DNA of 22,646 bases from positions 1 to 22,646 of the forward strand of contig CBIFWO010000014.1 in the NCBI GenBank assembly GCA_966186595.1. The letters run 5' to 3'. Origin of the DNA: JALRBM01 sp966186595. GTDB lineage: Bacteria; Patescibacteriota; Saccharimonadia; Saccharimonadales; Saccharimonadaceae. Shown piece by piece: positions 21,734 through 22,646 of the stretch; the stretch's first letter is position 1, and the number at the start of each line of letters is the position of its first letter. A program made the translations under genes and the position numbers. The notes under the pieces were generated by a model. It was given only the letters and a program-made list of their open reading frames with translations, made no database searches and was not told the DNA's origin.

Positions 21734-21763
21734 AAAGCCCTCGATGAAAATTGTCAGGGGCTT
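21734..21763. terminator. Hairpin between the SGNH gene and the convergent membrane gene
   Basis: AAAGCCCT (21734-21741) and AGGGGCTT (21756-21763) can pair with one bulge. It sits just past the SGNH stop and before the end of the convergent gene at 21772. No real T-tract, so this is a modest call. Confidence 0.4.
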
Positions 21764-21771
21764 CTTCATAA

Positions 21772-22098
21772 CTAAAGACCATTCACAAAAAGATAAACCC
21801 AACTATAAGCAATCAACGAAGCAAGCATAATTGCGATTGTAAATGCGACCAAACGCACCGGCCTTAAGTCTGGCCTGCGCTCGGAATGTAGAATGCCCCA
21901 TGCCAGACTTACTGTGCCCGGGAAAAATATAAGACATTGCAGGAACAATGATAAGGTTGTACCGCTAACCTCGAAGTGTTTCATAGCACCTGTGTTCGAG
22001 AGAACTAAAATGGCCGAGATAATCCAGGCGATGCCGAACAGCTCAAGATAGATTGGCTTGATGTTGCTATTTCTCTCTTTTGTTTTTAACTTAACCAT
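21772..22098 (-). CDS. Small three-helix membrane protein, unknown
   Basis: A 108-residue protein with hydrophobic segments at about 17-34, 46-70 and 83-105, and a charged cytoplasmic N-terminus (MVKLKTKERNSN). A basic loop (HSERRPDLRPVR) between helices 2 and 3 suggests an N-out/C-in or similar topology. No family recognised. ATG 22098 is supported by TAAAAT (22110-22105) ending 6 nt upstream, without a Shine-Dalgarno sequence. It may be independent of the next membrane gene, 121 nt upstream. The 22099-22219 gap holds its promoter region and nothing else I can identify. Confidence 0.65.
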   Translation of the reverse strand: MVKLKTKERNSNIKPIYLELFGIAWIISAILVLSNTGAMKHFEVSGTTLSLFLQCLIFFPGTVSLAWGILHSERRPDLRPVRLVAFTIAIMLASLIAYSWVYLFVNGL

Positions 22099-22104
22099 GA
22101 CTTT

Positions 22105-22110
22105 ATTTTA
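22105..22110 (-). promoter_or_regulatory. -10 box of the 108-residue membrane protein gene (leaderless)
   Basis: TAAAAT on the minus strand ends 6 nt before ATG 22098. Confidence 0.5.
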
Positions 22111-22219
22111 GCATAGCCTGTTACTTGCACGGACAATCCTGCGTGAGCGGTTGATAGACACCCGAAACTAAGGAGTCTGGCGCGCTGGAGAGAAATCCCG
22201 GGGCATCTCCATATTTGAA

Positions 22220-22642
22220 CTACTTTGTCTTTTGGTAAGAAAATACGGCCAGCGCTACCATGGGAATCATTAATACAAATAGAGAGGGAGCAAACGATAG
22301 AAAGGTGGTGCTATCTACGCATTTCTCTGCCTCTCCAAGCAAATTCAGACATTCATATCCGATAAAGTCCGCAACCATTGCAAGTGGAGCGGGATATAGC
22401 AGGAACGTAGCTAATAATGCTTCGGTGGCCAGACTGAATCGCAATAGCTTTCCGGTGTTATTTTTGTATATTATTTTATAGAGTGCATACACAGAAAACA
22501 GAGAGACAAGGACAAAGAAAATAAATAGCCACATGTCTATAGTTCTCGAAACCATTAACAACGAGACGAATAACACATAGAGTCCTATGGCCGCAAAAAA
22601 TACTTTATCGAATGTTACCTTTTTTTGTTTTTGATTTGTCAT
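22220..22642 (-). CDS. Small four-helix membrane protein, unknown
   Basis: A 140-residue protein with four hydrophobic segments (about 13-32, 37-59, 66-92 and 114-136). The loop between the third and fourth helices has C98 and C108 (GYECLNLLGEAEKC), which could form a disulfide on the outside. Basic residues at both ends (MTNQKQKK, SYQKTK) suggest both termini inside. No family recognised. ATG 22642 is 4 nt from the window edge, so upstream context and start cannot be checked. It precedes the other small membrane gene on the same strand; a joint role is possible but not shown. Confidence 0.6.
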   Translation of the reverse strand: MTNQKQKKVTFDKVFFAAIGLYVLFVSLLMVSRTIDMWLFIFFVLVSLFSVYALYKIIYKNNTGKLLRFSLATEALLATFLLYPAPLAMVADFIGYECLNLLGEAEKCVDSTTFLSFAPSLFVLMIPMVALAVFSYQKTK

Positions 22643-22646
22643 ATTA

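Noticed and set aside
1..22646. CRISPR arrays, insertion sequences or rRNA
   Set aside because: No regularly spaced repeats, transposase motifs or rRNA-like stretches were recognised on either strand.

Overview
The window is a compact bacterial segment with about 20 protein genes and one tRNA, short intergenic gaps and mid-range GC. TAA, TAG and TGA all act as stops, so the standard bacterial code fits. Small genes, near-absent leaders in front of many genes, a RecR without its zinc cysteines, and few metabolic genes suggest a reduced Patescibacteria/CPR-type genome. Candidatus Saccharibacteria is my best guess. This is inference, since no phylogenetic marker was compared.

Layout. Positions 1-4007 look accessory: a 5'-truncated kinase-like protein, an orphan S74-type tail-fibre chaperone domain, a regulator-like protein whose reading frame runs about 90 bases upstream of its first canonical start, an SRA-like/HNH endonuclease (possible modified-DNA restriction) and a VOC protein. 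tRNA-Gln(UUG) with an encoded CCA follows, then a large P2-type cation ATPase and a divergent GreA-like factor. Positions 7429-11673 form an envelope/stress block on the minus strand: NatA-like ABC ATPase and ABC-2 permease, HxlR repressor, OmpR-type response regulator and histidine kinase. YajQ is divergent from a plus-strand lipid set (PAP2 phosphatase, diacylglycerol-kinase-like protein, AI-2E-type permease). A minus-strand housekeeping run follows (ybaB, recR, DHH phosphoesterase, cysS), with a previously unlisted 55-codon gene beyond it. The right end carries a GT-C membrane glycosyltransferase, divergent from a secreted two-domain SGNH hydrolase, and two small membrane proteins.

Regulation is the most striking aspect. 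At least nine first genes of transcription units have a TATAAT-like box ending 6-8 nt before the start codon, as expected for leaderless mRNAs, while downstream genes carry Shine-Dalgarno sites. yajQ and the PAP2 gene start back to back with -10 boxes overlapping by 4 bp. The greA-like gene and the 55-codon gene both have long leaders with strong Shine-Dalgarno sites and share a 14-bp upstream element (TGAATCTGAAATTA on the plus strand). The element next to greA lies just past the kinase gene of the two-component system, which makes that system a candidate regulator. Dyads overlap the promoters of the P-type ATPase, HxlR and S74 genes.
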